Assembly (NCBI GenBank): GCA_910578035.1
Contig: CAJTOB010000075.1
Coordinates: 1-9,964 of the forward strand
DNA from: an uncultured Muribaculaceae bacterium
GTDB lineage: Bacteria; Bacteroidota; Bacteroidia; Bacteroidales; Muribaculaceae
Direction of reading: 5' to 3'
Length of the DNA: 9,964 bases
Position numbers and translations under genes: made by a program. Below, in pieces: positions 1-6,710 of the stretch. The notes below the pieces were generated by a model. It saw nothing but the letters and a program-made list of their open reading frames with translations. It was not told where the DNA came from and did not search any database. Position 1 is the first letter of the stretch. Each line of letters starts with the position of its first letter.

Positions 1-53
1 TTAATCAAAAATACACCAACCTGTGTTTTCACATATGTTATTAAACAACCTCT

Positions 54-85
54 AAAAAAAAGAGCCGCGGAAGGCGGCTCTTTTT
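54..85 (-). terminator. Bidirectional rho-independent terminator after ompA-like gene
   Basis: An 8-bp perfect stem (61-68 agagccgc pairs with 74-81 gcggctct) encloses a 5-base loop. A run of A precedes it at 54-61 and T follows at 81-85. Read on the minus strand this is a GC stem followed by a T run, placed just after the ompA-like stop codon. The T run on the plus strand means it could stop transcription from either side. Confidence 0.85.
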
Positions 86-108
86 ATGGCGTTTTGTGAA
101 GATTATGC

Positions 109-1320
109 TTATTTAGCTTCTTCGATGGTTACAGCGCGGTCGAGAGCGACACACTTTTCACCAAGGTCAGACAGGTTGCCGTTGTTGGTGGTAGTGGTGA
201 TCTGGCTTTCGGGCACACCGTTCTTCACGAGGAGCTTGGCAACACCTTCGGCGCGGTTCTTGCGAAGACGCATGTTGATGTTGTCAGAGCCGGTGTAGTT
301 GTCAGCCCAGCCGGTAAGAACGTATTTCTTGTCGGGGTTCTGGGTCATAACATAGGCGATAGCCTTTACTACACGCTGGTTTTCGCGGCTGAGGCGAGAA
401 ACACCGATGGGATAGTAAACGGTAGCGAGAGGACCGGCAGCTTCAACCTTGGTTTCAACAGGACGGCTGAGGCAGTCTTTGAGCTGGCTTTCGAGGTCGG
501 CGATACGAGCGTCGGCAGCAGCGAGACGAGCGCGGAGGGCGTCGCAGTTTTCAGGTTCGGGGCAAACGGGAACGACAGGAGCAGACCAGTCGGTCTTGTT
601 GAAGTTGTAGGTAATGCCTACATAGCCCTGAAGGCTTCCGTACTTTTCGTTCCAGCCCTTGCCACCCCAGTTCTGGAGGCCGTCGAGACCGCTGAAGCGG
701 AGGTCGAGCGAGAGGGCGATGTGCTTGTTAAGACGGAACGAGTTGATAAGACCGGCACGGAGAGTCATGATAGCATTGTCTCTGTGCTTCCAGCCGTCGG
801 GCTGAGTGCCATTGTAGTTCTTTGTGAAGGTAGAGTAAGCACCTGCACCGGCATATACAGTAGCGTTGTATACGCGGTTGGGGTTATAGCCGCACCACCA
901 GTTGGTGAGGTTTACCATAACATCGAATACGAGGCCGAATTCGTTGTATTTGGTCTTGTAGTAGTTGCCTACCATCTGGTCGGGCATAGCGCCGATATAG
1001 TCGGGGCCGGTAGCGAGACCTTTGAGACCGAGCCAGTTGAAACCGGCACGAAGACCGAATACGGGCGAAATGTGCTTGCCAACATAAAGCGAAGCAGCGG
1101 GCATGAAACGATCGCCGATTTTGCGGTTGATCGACTTGTCGGCGAGATAGAAGCTCGCACCACCTTCAGCGGTGATGAACCAGTTGTCCTGCATGCGGTT
1201 GATGAGGAGACCCTGGGCGGGATCGGATACATAAGTAACCTCCTGAGACTCCTGAGCTACAGCTGCCTGAGCACCAAGCACAAGAGCGCACGCACATGCC
1301 AAAAGAGTACCTTTTTTCAT
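109..1320 (-). CDS. OmpA-family outer-membrane porin with peptidoglycan-binding C-terminal domain
   Basis: This is a 403-residue outer-membrane protein likely to anchor the envelope to peptidoglycan. A signal peptide covers about residues 1-23 (basic MKK, hydrophobic core, AVAQ before the mature ESQEV). Residues about 45-242 alternate like a beta-barrel with aromatic-rich strands and end in YVGITYNF. Residues 253-286 form a linker with four-residue spaced cysteines and a short coiled coil (ALRARLAAADARIADLESQL). Residues 297-403 are an OmpA_C domain: GWAD (D340) and NMRLRKNRAEGV (R356) sit where family members have the Asp and Arg that bind diaminopimelate. Length and order fit the abundant Bacteroidales OmpA-like proteins. 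It lies 137 bases downstream of transketolase and probably has its own promoter in that gap. The start is the only Met giving a proper signal peptide. Family assignment is firm; whether the barrel is an open pore is unknown. Confidence 0.93.
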   Translation of the reverse strand: MKKGTLLACACALVLGAQAAVAQESQEVTYVSDPAQGLLINRMQDNWFITAEGGASFYLADKSINRKIGDRFMPAASLYVGKHISPVFGLRAGFNWLGLKGLATGPDYIGAMPDQMVGNYYKTKYNEFGLVFDVMVNLTNWWCGYNPNRVYNATVYAGAGAYSTFTKNYNGTQPDGWKHRDNAIMTLRAGLINSFRLNKHIALSLDLRFSGLDGLQNWGGKGWNEKYGSLQGYVGITYNFNKTDWSAPVVPVCPEPENCDALRARLAAADARIADLESQLKDCLSRPVETKVEAAGPLATVYYPIGVSRLSRENQRVVKAIAYVMTQNPDKKYVLTGWADNYTGSDNINMRLRKNRAEGVAKLLVKNGVPESQITTTTNNGNLSDLGEKCVALDRAVTIEEAK

Positions 1321-1366
1321 AGAGTTTATAACGATTATTGGTTGAATGTGTTCGCAGTAGATAAAT

Positions 1367-1440
1367 TCGAGAGCGCTAAATTACAACATTTTTTTTATTC
1401 ACACCTAACAAATGTGAATTTTATTGAATTAGCGCTCCGA
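1367..1440. repeat. Nested inverted repeat between tkt and ompA-like gene
   Basis: The outer arms are a perfect 9-base match (1371-1379 gagcgctaa with 1429-1437 ttagcgctc). They extend to about 12-13 bases if one bulged base is allowed. Inside lies a second perfect 7-base dyad (1397-1403 attcaca with 1413-1419 tgtgaat) around a 9-base loop. There is an A run rather than a T run after the inner stem on the minus strand, so it is not an obvious terminator for tkt. It may be an operator or an mRNA structure near the ompA promoter. Confidence 0.6.
1376..1383 (-). promoter_or_regulatory. Possible -7 box for ompA-like gene
   Basis: The minus strand reads TAATTTAG, one mismatch from the Bacteroidetes TAnnTTTG -7 box. 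It sits about 55 bases before the ATG, which is a reasonable leader length. No well-spaced TTTG -33 element is seen (a TTTG lies 25 bases upstream). The box overlaps the inner end of one arm of the inverted repeat at 1367-1440. Confidence 0.35.
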
Positions 1441-1457
1441 ATTTTAACAGTCCGGGC

Positions 1458-3494
1458 TTATTTGCCGAGCATGGTGCGCACGCGATCGAGCACCTGCGGG
1501 GCTGTAAAGCCGAATTTCTCGTCGAGCACCTTGTAGGGGGCCGATGCGCCGAAGCGTTCCATGCCGAAGATTTCGCCGTTGAAGCCCTTGATGGTCATCA
1601 GCGCGGTGGGCAGGCCGGCGGTGAGGCCGAACTGGGGCACGCCTGCGGGCAGAACAGAGTCGCGGTATGCCTCGGGCTGGCGGTTGAAGAGACCGGCAGA
1701 GGGCATTGACACAACTGCGGCCTTGATGCCTTCTGCCTCCAGAAGCACAGCCACCTCGCAAAGCAGCGACACTTCAGAGCCGTTGGCTACCATGACAAGG
1801 TCGGGGGTGCCGGCGGGAGCCACTACCGTGTAACCGCCCTTTTCGGCTGCGAGAGCGGCCTGCTGGCGGGTTGTGCCTTCGGGAGCGGGGAGGTCTTTGA
1901 TGTCCTGACGCGAAAGAATGAGAGCGGTGGGAGTTTCCTTGTTTTCCATAGCCATCTTGTAGCATACGGAGGTTTCGGCGGCGTCGGCGGGGCGGAGCAC
2001 CAGCATCGAGGGCTTGCCGCTGAAGTTGGAAATCTGCTCCATAAGACGAATCTGGGCTTCCTGCTCGATTGGCTCGTGGGTGGGGCCGTCCTCACCTACG
2101 CGGAATGCATCGTGCGTCCAGATATACTTCACGGGGAGTTCCATCAGGGCAGCCATGCGGACGGCGGGCTTCATATAGTCTGAGAAGACGAAGAATGTGC
2201 CGCAGGCGCCGATAACACCGCCGTGGAGGGCGATACCATTCATGATAGAAGCCATAGTAAGCTCGGCAACACCGGCCTGGAAGAATGCGCCGGTGAAGTC
2301 GTCGGCAGTGAAGGCGTGGGTCTTCTTGAGGAAGCCGTCGGTCTTGTCGGAGTTTGCGAGGTCGGCGGATGCAACAATCATGTTGCCCACTTTTTCGGCG
2401 AGCACAGAGAGAACGTCGGCAGAAGCCTGGCGTGTAGATGTGTCGGCCTTGTGCACGATGGCGGTGTAGTCTATTTCGGGAAGCACACCTTCGAGATAGC
2501 CCTTGAGCTCGATTGCCTTGGCGGGATTTTCGTCGGCCCATGCCTTGAAGGCAGCGCGGCGTTCGGCCACAATCTGGCGGAGAGTGGCGCGGCGAGCCTC
2601 ATAGAGTTCGGCAGCTTCGGGGAATATCTTCCAGGGATTTTCGGGGTCGCCGCCGAGGTTGGCAACGGTTGCTGCATAGTCGGCGCCGCTCTTGCTCAGA
2701 GGCTGGCCGTGGGTCGAGCACTGGCCTTCGAAGCATTCGCCGTCGGCCTTGACAGCGCCCTTGCCCATCACGGTGCGGCCGATGATGAGGGTCGGTTTCT
2801 TGGTCTCGGCCTGAGCCTTGACGATGGCGTCGGCGATTTCGACGGGGTCGTTGCCGTTCACTTCGAGCACGTTCCAGTGCCATGCACGGTATTTGGCGGC
2901 ATAGTCTTCGCGGTCAACATCGTCGACCATCGTGGAGAGCTGCACGCCGTTGCAGTCGTAGAACATGATGAGGTTCGAAAGACCGAGGTAGCCTGCGATA
3001 CGGCCCGCACCCTGCGAGATTTCTTCCTGAATACCGCCGTCGGAGATAAAGGCATAGGTCTTGTGAGCCACGGCCTGGCCGAAACGTGCTTCGAGGAAGC
3101 GCTCGGCGATGGCGCAGCCTACGGCCATTGTATGACCCTGACCGAGAGGACCGGAAGTGTTTTCAACGCCGCGCTCGGGGTCGAGTTCGGGGTGGCCGGG
3201 AGTTACCGAGCCCCACTGGCGGAACTGCTGGAGTTCGTCGAGGGTATAGTGGCCGGCAAGGGCGAGCACCGAGTAGAGCATCGGCGACATATGGCCCGGG
3301 TCGAGGAAGAAGCGGTCGCGGGCGAACCAGGTTGCGTCGTCGGGATCGGTGACGAGGAACTGCGAGAACAGAACGTTCACGAAATCTGCGCCGCCCATAG
3401 CGCCGCCGGGATGGCCGGATTTAGCTTTTTCGACCATAGATGCAGCCAGAATACGGATATTGTCGGCCGCGCGGTTCAATGTTTTTATGTCCAT
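1458..3494 (-). CDS. tkt: Transketolase
   Basis: A thiamine-diphosphate enzyme of the cytoplasmic non-oxidative pentose phosphate pathway; it moves two-carbon ketol units between sugar phosphates. At 678 residues it has full family length and three domains. Seen: SGHPGGAMGGAD (27-37) and GPLGQGHTMAVG (115-126) of the cofactor site. The ThDP/metal motif SDGGIQEE runs 151-158 to N182; the canonical first Gly of GDG is Ser here. The catalytic-type Glu lies in GVAELTM (E411), followed by IALHGG, and VGEDGPTHEPIEQ (467-479) is the substrate and aminopyrimidine loop. The start MDIKTLNRAADNIR matches the family N-terminus. It lies 67 bases downstream of a secreted-protein gene on the same strand with no clear promoter between, so it may be co-transcribed. 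High GC and codon bias suggest a well-expressed core gene. Confidence 0.97.
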   Translation of the reverse strand: MDIKTLNRAADNIRILAASMVEKAKSGHPGGAMGGADFVNVLFSQFLVTDPDDATWFARDRFFLDPGHMSPMLYSVLALAGHYTLDELQQFRQWGSVTPGHPELDPERGVENTSGPLGQGHTMAVGCAIAERFLEARFGQAVAHKTYAFISDGGIQEEISQGAGRIAGYLGLSNLIMFYDCNGVQLSTMVDDVDREDYAAKYRAWHWNVLEVNGNDPVEIADAIVKAQAETKKPTLIIGRTVMGKGAVKADGECFEGQCSTHGQPLSKSGADYAATVANLGGDPENPWKIFPEAAELYEARRATLRQIVAERRAAFKAWADENPAKAIELKGYLEGVLPEIDYTAIVHKADTSTRQASADVLSVLAEKVGNMIVASADLANSDKTDGFLKKTHAFTADDFTGAFFQAGVAELTMASIMNGIALHGGVIGACGTFFVFSDYMKPAVRMAALMELPVKYIWTHDAFRVGEDGPTHEPIEQEAQIRLMEQISNFSGKPSMLVLRPADAAETSVCYKMAMENKETPTALILSRQDIKDLPAPEGTTRQQAALAAEKGGYTVVAPAGTPDLVMVANGSEVSLLCEVAVLLEAEGIKAAVVSMPSAGLFNRQPEAYRDSVLPAGVPQFGLTAGLPTALMTIKGFNGEIFGMERFGASAPYKVLDEKFGFTAPQVLDRVRTMLGK

Positions 3495-3561
3495 TGGTAT
3501 GCATTGTTTTTCGCGGAAAGGAGTCGGACCCCTGTCCGCAGTGGATTATGAGGGTATGTGG

Positions 3562-4182
3562 TTATTCTATTTTCTTTGGAAGAATTTCTATTCTCATATT
3601 ATCGCAGACAGTCGTTACCTTGTCGGCGTTCTTGTCGCAGTAATATACTTTGACTCTCACGTCGTTTTCGGGTAGCCGGCCATTGAAGAAAAAAATTCCG
3701 GGAGTGATAGTGAACGTGCCGTTGTCGTTCGGCACGGCTTTTGTGATTTCATGGCCGCTGTGGCTGTATGATATGAAAAAATAATGTCTGTCGTCGGTAG
3801 GCACGCCTGTCTCTATCTCGAGCGAGCCAAGGAGGTAGAAGTGCTTGTTGAGATATGATGCGAGCGACGACATCGGCGCAGTGGCAGAGGCGCCCGACTC
3901 TGCTTTTGTTCTGGCCAGATATACCTCGAGGCTCGAAGCATTTGCCTTACTGAAGTCATCGGCCAGAAGAACCATTTTTTCGCGCGTCTTCGTGTCGACT
4001 ACCTTCATGGCCTGGCGGCCCGAAGTCCACTTGATGGGAGCGCCGTCCTTGAATGTGTCGTTTACTTTGAGAGTCTTGCCGCCTATCTCAATATCCGGCG
4101 TATTGAGAAAAAGTATGCGGTAGTCGGCCCGGGCACAGAATCCGAGAGCCGCACACAATATCACTATAAGCAATCTTGTCAT
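3562..4182 (-). CDS. Secreted protein of unknown function
   Basis: A 206-residue protein I do not recognise. Residues 1-19 are a clear signal peptide (MTRLLIVILCAALGFCARA, then DYRIL). The cysteine at 16 follows LGF rather than a lipobox, so signal peptidase I cleavage is more likely than lipidation. The mature part begins with a beta-rich segment, YRILFLNTPDIEIGG, and KLKVNDTF-like strands (about 20-70), then a helical middle (76-115). The C-terminal half has alternating strands (FFISYS 135-140, TFTITPGIFFFNGR 156-169, VRVKVYYCD 175-183) that could be an Ig-like sandwich. No catalytic motif is visible. A perfect TAnnTTTG box stands about 90 bases upstream. It directly precedes transketolase on the same strand, but nothing in the sequence links the two in function. 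Confidence 0.85.
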   Translation of the reverse strand: MTRLLIVILCAALGFCARADYRILFLNTPDIEIGGKTLKVNDTFKDGAPIKWTSGRQAMKVVDTKTREKMVLLADDFSKANASSLEVYLARTKAESGASATAPMSSLASYLNKHFYLLGSLEIETGVPTDDRHYFFISYSHSGHEITKAVPNDNGTFTITPGIFFFNGRLPENDVRVKVYYCDKNADKVTTVCDNMRIEILPKKIE

Positions 4183-4271
4183 AAAGGACAGGCTGTGTTA
4201 AGACGTTGGCAGAACAAGGTATAGAGCGTCCGATTCAGAGTTGAAAAAACGTGTCGGAGATTTTTCCGAAG

Positions 4272-4279
4272 CAAATATA
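4272..4279 (-). promoter_or_regulatory. -7 promoter box for the secreted-protein gene
   Basis: The minus strand reads TATATTTG, a perfect TAnnTTTG. It would give a leader of roughly 80-85 bases before the ATG at 4182. No good TTG is found at the expected -33 spacing, so the call rests on the -7 box and its position. Confidence 0.55.
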
Positions 4280-4602
4280 CGAAATAATATCTGAAACTGA
4301 TACATTTGGCGCATACTCCGTCGGACCAATTCGCACTGAACGACGCCCGACGACCCCGGCAATATCTTATGACACACCCTCTAAAACGTTTCACACCACA
4401 AAATTAACTATTTTTCATCAGAACAGAAACAATCTGCAGATAAAACTTCCGCCACAGCCCGTACATTTTGCCGCCGGAATACCGGAATCAATAGAAATGT
4501 GACATTTTAGCCACAACACAGCTCTTTAAACAAAACTCCTACGACACAATATATTACAGACACCCGAAACAAAAGAGCGCCAAATTTGTTGCATAGTTAT
4601 AG

Positions 4603-4632
4603 TTGTGAATTATTCAATTTGTGTTAATTTTG
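4603..4632 (+). promoter_or_regulatory. Bacteroidetes-type promoter for the winged-helix gene
   Basis: TTG at 4603-4605, a 19-base spacer, then TAATTTTG at 4625-4632: a textbook -33/-7 pair for the primary Bacteroidetes sigma factor. The expected transcription start is near 4637-4640, leaving an A-rich leader of about 60 bases before the ATG at 4701. Confidence 0.8.
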
Positions 4633-4700
4633 CAGGCATAAGACCAAAATTCACCCATATCGCACAACAAATGTCTAACAATTAAATAAACGACAATCAA

Positions 4701-4916
4701 ATGAACACAGAAGTAATCGGCGCAAACGCCGGCACCGTGTGGGTGGCCCTGAGCGGAGCTGAAGCCCTTGGTATCAAGCAGCTTAAAAAAATAACAAAAC
4801 TGAAAGACAAAGAAGTCTACGCAGCACTGGGCTGGCTTGCCCGCGAAGGCAAAATCAACATTGCCCCCGACCCCGAAGACGAAAAAGAGGTAATCATCTC
4901 GCTGGTTCAGGAATAA
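4701..4916 (+). CDS. Small winged helix-turn-helix protein (DUF2582-like)
   Basis: A 71-residue cytoplasmic protein predicted to bind DNA or to serve as a small wHTH adaptor. Residues about 8-50 read as three helices (GTVWVALSGAEALGIKQLKKI, then KDKEVYAALGWLAREGKI). A two-strand wing follows (KINIAPDPEDEKEVIISLVQ, 51-70). This pattern and length match the stand-alone winged-helix family I know as DUF2582 (PF10771), common in Bacteroidales; the assignment is from memory. It has its own strong promoter and a terminator 17 bases after the stop, so it is a single-gene unit. Its targets cannot be inferred. Its stop faces that of the PLD-like gene 51 bases away. Confidence 0.88.
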   Translation: MNTEVIGANAGTVWVALSGAEALGIKQLKKITKLKDKEVYAALGWLAREGKINIAPDPEDEKEVIISLVQE

Positions 4917-4932
4917 CAACCAGTCGCCCTAT

Positions 4933-4961
4933 AAAAAGCCACCCCCCGGTGGCTTTTTTTT
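4933..4961. terminator. Shared bidirectional terminator
   Basis: The stem agccacc (4937-4943) pairs with ggtggct (4948-4954) around a cccc loop. It extends through A/T pairs, with A at 4933-4937 and T at 4954-4961. It lies between the convergent stops of the winged-helix gene and the PLD-like gene, so it can end both transcripts. Confidence 0.92.
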
Positions 4962-4967
4962 GCGCCC

Positions 4968-5693
4968 TCACACAAACCGCGGCAAACAACCCTCGCGGAT
5001 AATATAAGTAAATTCTTTTATGTCTGTCGCCAGATTATAGAATCCGCTTGTGAGAATTATCTCTGTTTTTTCATCGACGATTATATATCGGTCGTGATGC
5101 GTCTGCAAATCTCTTGGTTCAAACGAGAAATCGCCCCGTATAAGCTTCAGCTGTGCTTGCATATCAGCCGTCAGCTGATTGGGGTGATGGATTATATCGA
5201 GTTTTTTGTCGGGCAAAATAGTTCCCAGAAGATTCAGCACCGATACGATATCGTGATTGAGATATAGGTCGTATATCAATATGTTCCGGCTCGCCGCGGC
5301 GCAAATAGCGGCAATGTGCCTTTTTGCTTTTTCTCGAGGCATATTCCTAAAAAAACATCCTCCTGTCATGGCTTGTACCGGCTCAGAATCGTCAGCAATA
5401 TTCACATACGGGAAATCGTCTCTTTCATCGGAAAGCACGATTTTATAGGTAGTCTTCGCAGCCAGCTCCTCAAGCGTCTGATTTCTCAGACCATTGACTC
5501 TTAGCAGCTTCTCATAATTGCGGTCGGCTGGATAGCCTATACGCTCAAGCTGGGCGAGATTTGTTATAGCTGTAGCACCGCCATACCTGAGGATACGGTT
5601 TACCTTGTTTCGGTCGAAATGCTCGCGGTTTTTGTATCTGCAATATTCAAGTTGCAGATTATCGCTCATTGCCACACTAAACTTCGCGCACAT
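4968..5693 (-). CDS. PLD-like HxR-motif protein, putative nuclease effector of the DUF262/ATPase cassette
   Basis: A 241-residue soluble protein, last gene of the cassette. The C-terminal half (about 120-240) looks like a single phospholipase-D-fold domain. It has strands ILIYDLYL (about 138-145) and KLDIIHHP, then HHDRYIIVD with H200-x-R202-x4-D207, and ILTSGFYN (213-220). This is the HKD motif with Arg in place of Lys. HDR-type motifs occur in divergent PLD-fold nucleases and in the MIT_C group (from memory). Only one motif is present, so an active site would need a dimer, as in Nuc/BfiI-type enzymes. The N-terminal half (about 10-115) has no match I recognise. No signal peptide or membrane segment is seen. 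The start follows the ATPase stop by 6 bases, which argues for coupled translation; a Met at residue 9 is an alternative. Being an inactive binding domain is the main alternative. Confidence 0.72.
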   Translation of the reverse strand: MCAKFSVAMSDNLQLEYCRYKNREHFDRNKVNRILRYGGATAITNLAQLERIGYPADRNYEKLLRVNGLRNQTLEELAAKTTYKIVLSDERDDFPYVNIADDSEPVQAMTGGCFFRNMPREKAKRHIAAICAAASRNILIYDLYLNHDIVSVLNLLGTILPDKKLDIIHHPNQLTADMQAQLKLIRGDFSFEPRDLQTHHDRYIIVDEKTEIILTSGFYNLATDIKEFTYIIREGCLPRFV

Positions 5694-5699
5694 AACAAT

Positions 5700-6710
5700 T
5701 CAGTCTATCTCGACCAACTCTGACAATGTAGCGTCAAAAAATCCTTCGGGAAAATCAACAGTATAGTGTCCGTCGGAGTTTATGCCGATCTCACAGAATG
5801 GCGCAGTTATCGATTCCTTATAGTAGATAGTCACATCAGAGGCCGGTATATGACCGACATACACTTCATATCGAATCCTACTGAGTATATTCTCACAATG
5901 AGTTTCCAAAATCAGCTGGACTCCGCCTGCGGCAATAAATGCGAGAAACTCGCCAAGCCTCGACTGAGCCGCCGGATGCAGATGAATCTCTGGATTCTCA
6001 ATCATTATCAGGTCTCCTTTCTCTGCCCGAAGACACAATATCAGAATTTTTGCCAGATAACTTACTCCGGCACCAAGTTCTGACGGCATTATATCGGGAA
6101 TGCCGTCGCTGCGGTATCTGACGTCGGCAGTCATCTGGTTCACCTCATTGGTCGATAACTCAATTGGAAGACCGAGGATATACCGCAGCCAATAGTTTAC
6201 CTGAGTGCCAAGTGTATAGGAGACCTCGTCTTTGATAAACGCCTCACGCAGAGGCTTCGACTTCTCTTTCTCGTAAGTGCCGAACAATGCTTCTCCGCGG
6301 AGCCCGCATATTATCTCATTCGAAATAGCGGCCAGGTTCTCAGGTCCAATGCGGTTTGCCGACAAATAGAAAAAATTATCCTCGACAGACGGGCTGCTAT
6401 TGTGCAACTTTTTGTCGCACCCTATAGCATTATGCTCTATATACAGACTATTGTTGATTCCTTCACCTTTAATTTCAACTATTATTTTGTCTGCCTTTAT
6501 ATACTTGTTGCGCAAAATTTCGAACCGAGTATTAAGTTCCGACAAAAAATGGCGTCCATTTTCAGAACAAAACCTCGATACAAGCAGAACAGACTGCATA
6601 AGGGTAGACTTGCCAGTCGAATTCAGACCTGTGACTATTGTTAGCGGTTTCAGCCCGAATTTTTGCTCGTCTATACTCTTGAGTCCTTTAATATAAAGAG
6701 AGTCAATCAT
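5700..6710 (-). CDS. DUF3696-type AAA/ABC-like ATPase
   Basis: A 336-residue cytoplasmic P-loop ATPase of the SMC/RecF/OLD-like superfamily. Seen in order: MIDSLYIKGLKSI (1-13, typical first strand), Walker A GLNSTGKST (28-36) with Q39 as Q-loop, and FFYLSANRIGPEN (113-125). Next comes a signature-like PSELGAGVSYLAKIL (209-223). Walker B plus catalytic Glu follow in LIMIENPEIHLHP (234-246) and the H-switch in LETHCENILSRIR (269-280). The tail DGHYTVDFPEGFFD (313-326) resembles the WPxGFFD motif of DUF3696, giving the family assignment. There is no coiled-coil or Toprim insertion, unlike Rad50 or OLD nucleases, so it probably acts as an ATP-driven sensor or switch for partners. Its ATG overlaps the end of the upstream DUF262 gene by 8 bases. 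A 60-base sample at 5701 has 25 G+C, against 37 for one in the kinase at 8581. Confidence 0.9.
   Translation of the reverse strand: MIDSLYIKGLKSIDEQKFGLKPLTIVTGLNSTGKSTLMQSVLLVSRFCSENGRHFLSELNTRFEILRNKYIKADKIIVEIKGEGINNSLYIEHNAIGCDKKLHNSSPSVEDNFFYLSANRIGPENLAAISNEIICGLRGEALFGTYEKEKSKPLREAFIKDEVSYTLGTQVNYWLRYILGLPIELSTNEVNQMTADVRYRSDGIPDIMPSELGAGVSYLAKILILCLRAEKGDLIMIENPEIHLHPAAQSRLGEFLAFIAAGGVQLILETHCENILSRIRYEVYVGHIPASDVTIYYKESITAPFCEIGINSDGHYTVDFPEGFFDATLSELVEID

Larger units (their letters stand above)
4183..4700. other. 518-base AT-rich divergent intergenic spacer
   Basis: It holds the promoters for the flanking genes at 4272-4279 (minus) and 4603-4632 (plus). A lone plus-strand TACATTTG at 4301-4308 matches the -7 box, but it has no -33 partner and no credible gene after it. 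Short open frames inside have no protein-like pattern. I see no tRNA, riboswitch-like structure or repeat in 4310-4600. Confidence 0.6.

Noticed and set aside
1397..1419. Terminator for tkt
   Set aside because: The stem is only 7 bp and on the minus strand is followed by an A run, not a T run.
721..1536. Plus-strand open frame of 271 codons opposite the OmpA-like gene
   Set aside because: Antisense to a complete signal-peptide OmpA protein and running through the intergenic inverted repeat; low-complexity translation.
3510..3545. Short GC dyad (cggac-ccct-gtccg) before tkt as a riboswitch or terminator
   Set aside because: A 5-bp stem without a T run or any recognisable riboswitch pattern; it could occur by chance.
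2223..3551. Plus-strand open frame of 442 codons opposite transketolase
   Set aside because: It is fully antisense to an unmistakable tkt. The frame stays open because of the GC-rich codon pattern on the other strand, and the translation has no domain pattern.
4301..4308. Additional plus-strand promoter (TACATTTG)
   Set aside because: It matches the -7 consensus but has no TTG 19-21 bases upstream and no gene follows for about 390 bases.
4179..4502. Small open frames on both strands in the 4183-4700 spacer
   Set aside because: They overlap promoter sequence, have no conserved-looking pattern, and sit in DNA of intergenic AT composition.
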